NCBI GenBank assembly: GCA_002424865.1
Contig: DILC01000032.1
Span: 28,330-51,425 of the forward strand
Length of the DNA stretch: 23,096 bases
Origin: Rhodocyclaceae bacterium UBA5602
GTDB lineage: Bacteria; Pseudomonadota; Gammaproteobacteria; Burkholderiales; Rhodocyclaceae
Reading direction: 5' to 3'
Positions 23,075-23,096 of the stretch are shown one piece after another. The notes beneath the pieces were generated by a model. That model ran no database searches. It had not been told where the DNA came from and saw only the letters and a program-made list of their open reading frames with translations. The position numbers were made by a program, and so were the translations under genes. How positions within the stretch are numbered: the stretch's first letter is position 1; each line of letters begins with the position of its first letter.

Positions 23075-23096
23075 AGCCATCTTGTCGACGCGAGAT
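23068..23096 (+). CDS. IS3-family transposase OrfB, first residues (runs off right edge)
   Basis: In the -1 frame after the slippery site the sequence reads VVKPSCRRE and stays open to the window end. This matches the conserved junction seen in IS3 OrfAB fusions (EALxKKVVKPSxRRE). The DDE catalytic domain would follow outside the window, so activity cannot be judged. Confidence 0.7.

Larger units (their letters stand above)
22737..23096 (+). mobile_element. IS3-family insertion sequence, left part
   Basis: The transposase orfA and frameshift window at 22808-23096 define an IS3-family element that runs off the right edge. Its left end is not proven. A plausible terminus is TGGTAATCCC at 22737, just where permease homology ends, since IS3 elements begin with TG. 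A palindromic GGAGAA-TT-TTCTCC lies in the leader (about 22771-22784). The right inverted repeat and target duplication lie outside the window. Confidence 0.75.

Noticed and set aside
1..23096. CRISPR array, tRNA or rRNA genes
   Set aside because: No regularly spaced repeats, cloverleaf-like segments or rRNA-like stretches were recognised by eye; a tRNAscan or CRISPR search could not be run.

Overview
The window is a dense, GC-rich bacterial chromosome segment that reads as a betaproteobacterium. The evidence is a complete housekeeping ISC iron-sulfur cluster operon with a serine O-acetyltransferase gene next to iscR, two tandem cysteine desulfurase genes, beta-type SuhB, TrmJ and MutS, and a czcICBA-type metal efflux operon with a beta-type CzcI. 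Nitrosomonadales or a relative is my guess; no marker in the window settles the family.

Layout. From about 1 to 10.7 kb nearly everything is on the minus strand. In transcription order it runs trmJ, cysE, iscR, a NifS/IscS-like desulfurase, iscS, iscU, iscA, hscB, hscA, fdx, iscX, then tatD, tpx (with a terminator after it) and the start of etfB, which runs off the left edge. suhB (10.8-11.6 kb, plus strand) is divergent from trmJ. This keeps the suhB / trmJ-iscR-isc order known from enterobacteria, with cysE inserted between trmJ and iscR. From 11.8 to 18.5 kb lies a minus-strand metal efflux operon: czcI-like, czcC, czcB, czcA. mutS (plus, 18.7-21.4 kb) converges on a DUF1178 zinc-ribbon gene (minus). 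From about 21.96 kb to the right edge the sequence is a mosaic. It holds an N-terminal scrap of an AlbA_2/Schlafen-type protein, the first half of an ABC-2 polysaccharide-type permease, and the left part of an IS3-family element with a frameshift window.

How it works together. CysE makes O-acetylserine for cysteine. The desulfurases take sulfur from cysteine. IscU is the scaffold, and HscA/HscB move the cluster off it. IscA, Fdx and IscX assist. IscR senses cluster supply. Two strong matches to the IscR type 1 operator overlap a near-consensus sigma-70 promoter for iscR. One of these operators lies inside the last codons of cysE. A perfect 9-bp stem-loop lies in the iscR leader. The iscS-iscU and hscA-fdx spacers are unusually long for this operon and carry inverted repeats, so the transcript may be processed or attenuated there.

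The most useful leads are the isc operator/promoter/leader arrangement, the tandem desulfurase with an atypical Cys-containing tail, the spacer stem-loops, and the rearranged right end. No CRISPR array, tRNA or rRNA was seen, and I found no clearly new multi-gene system.
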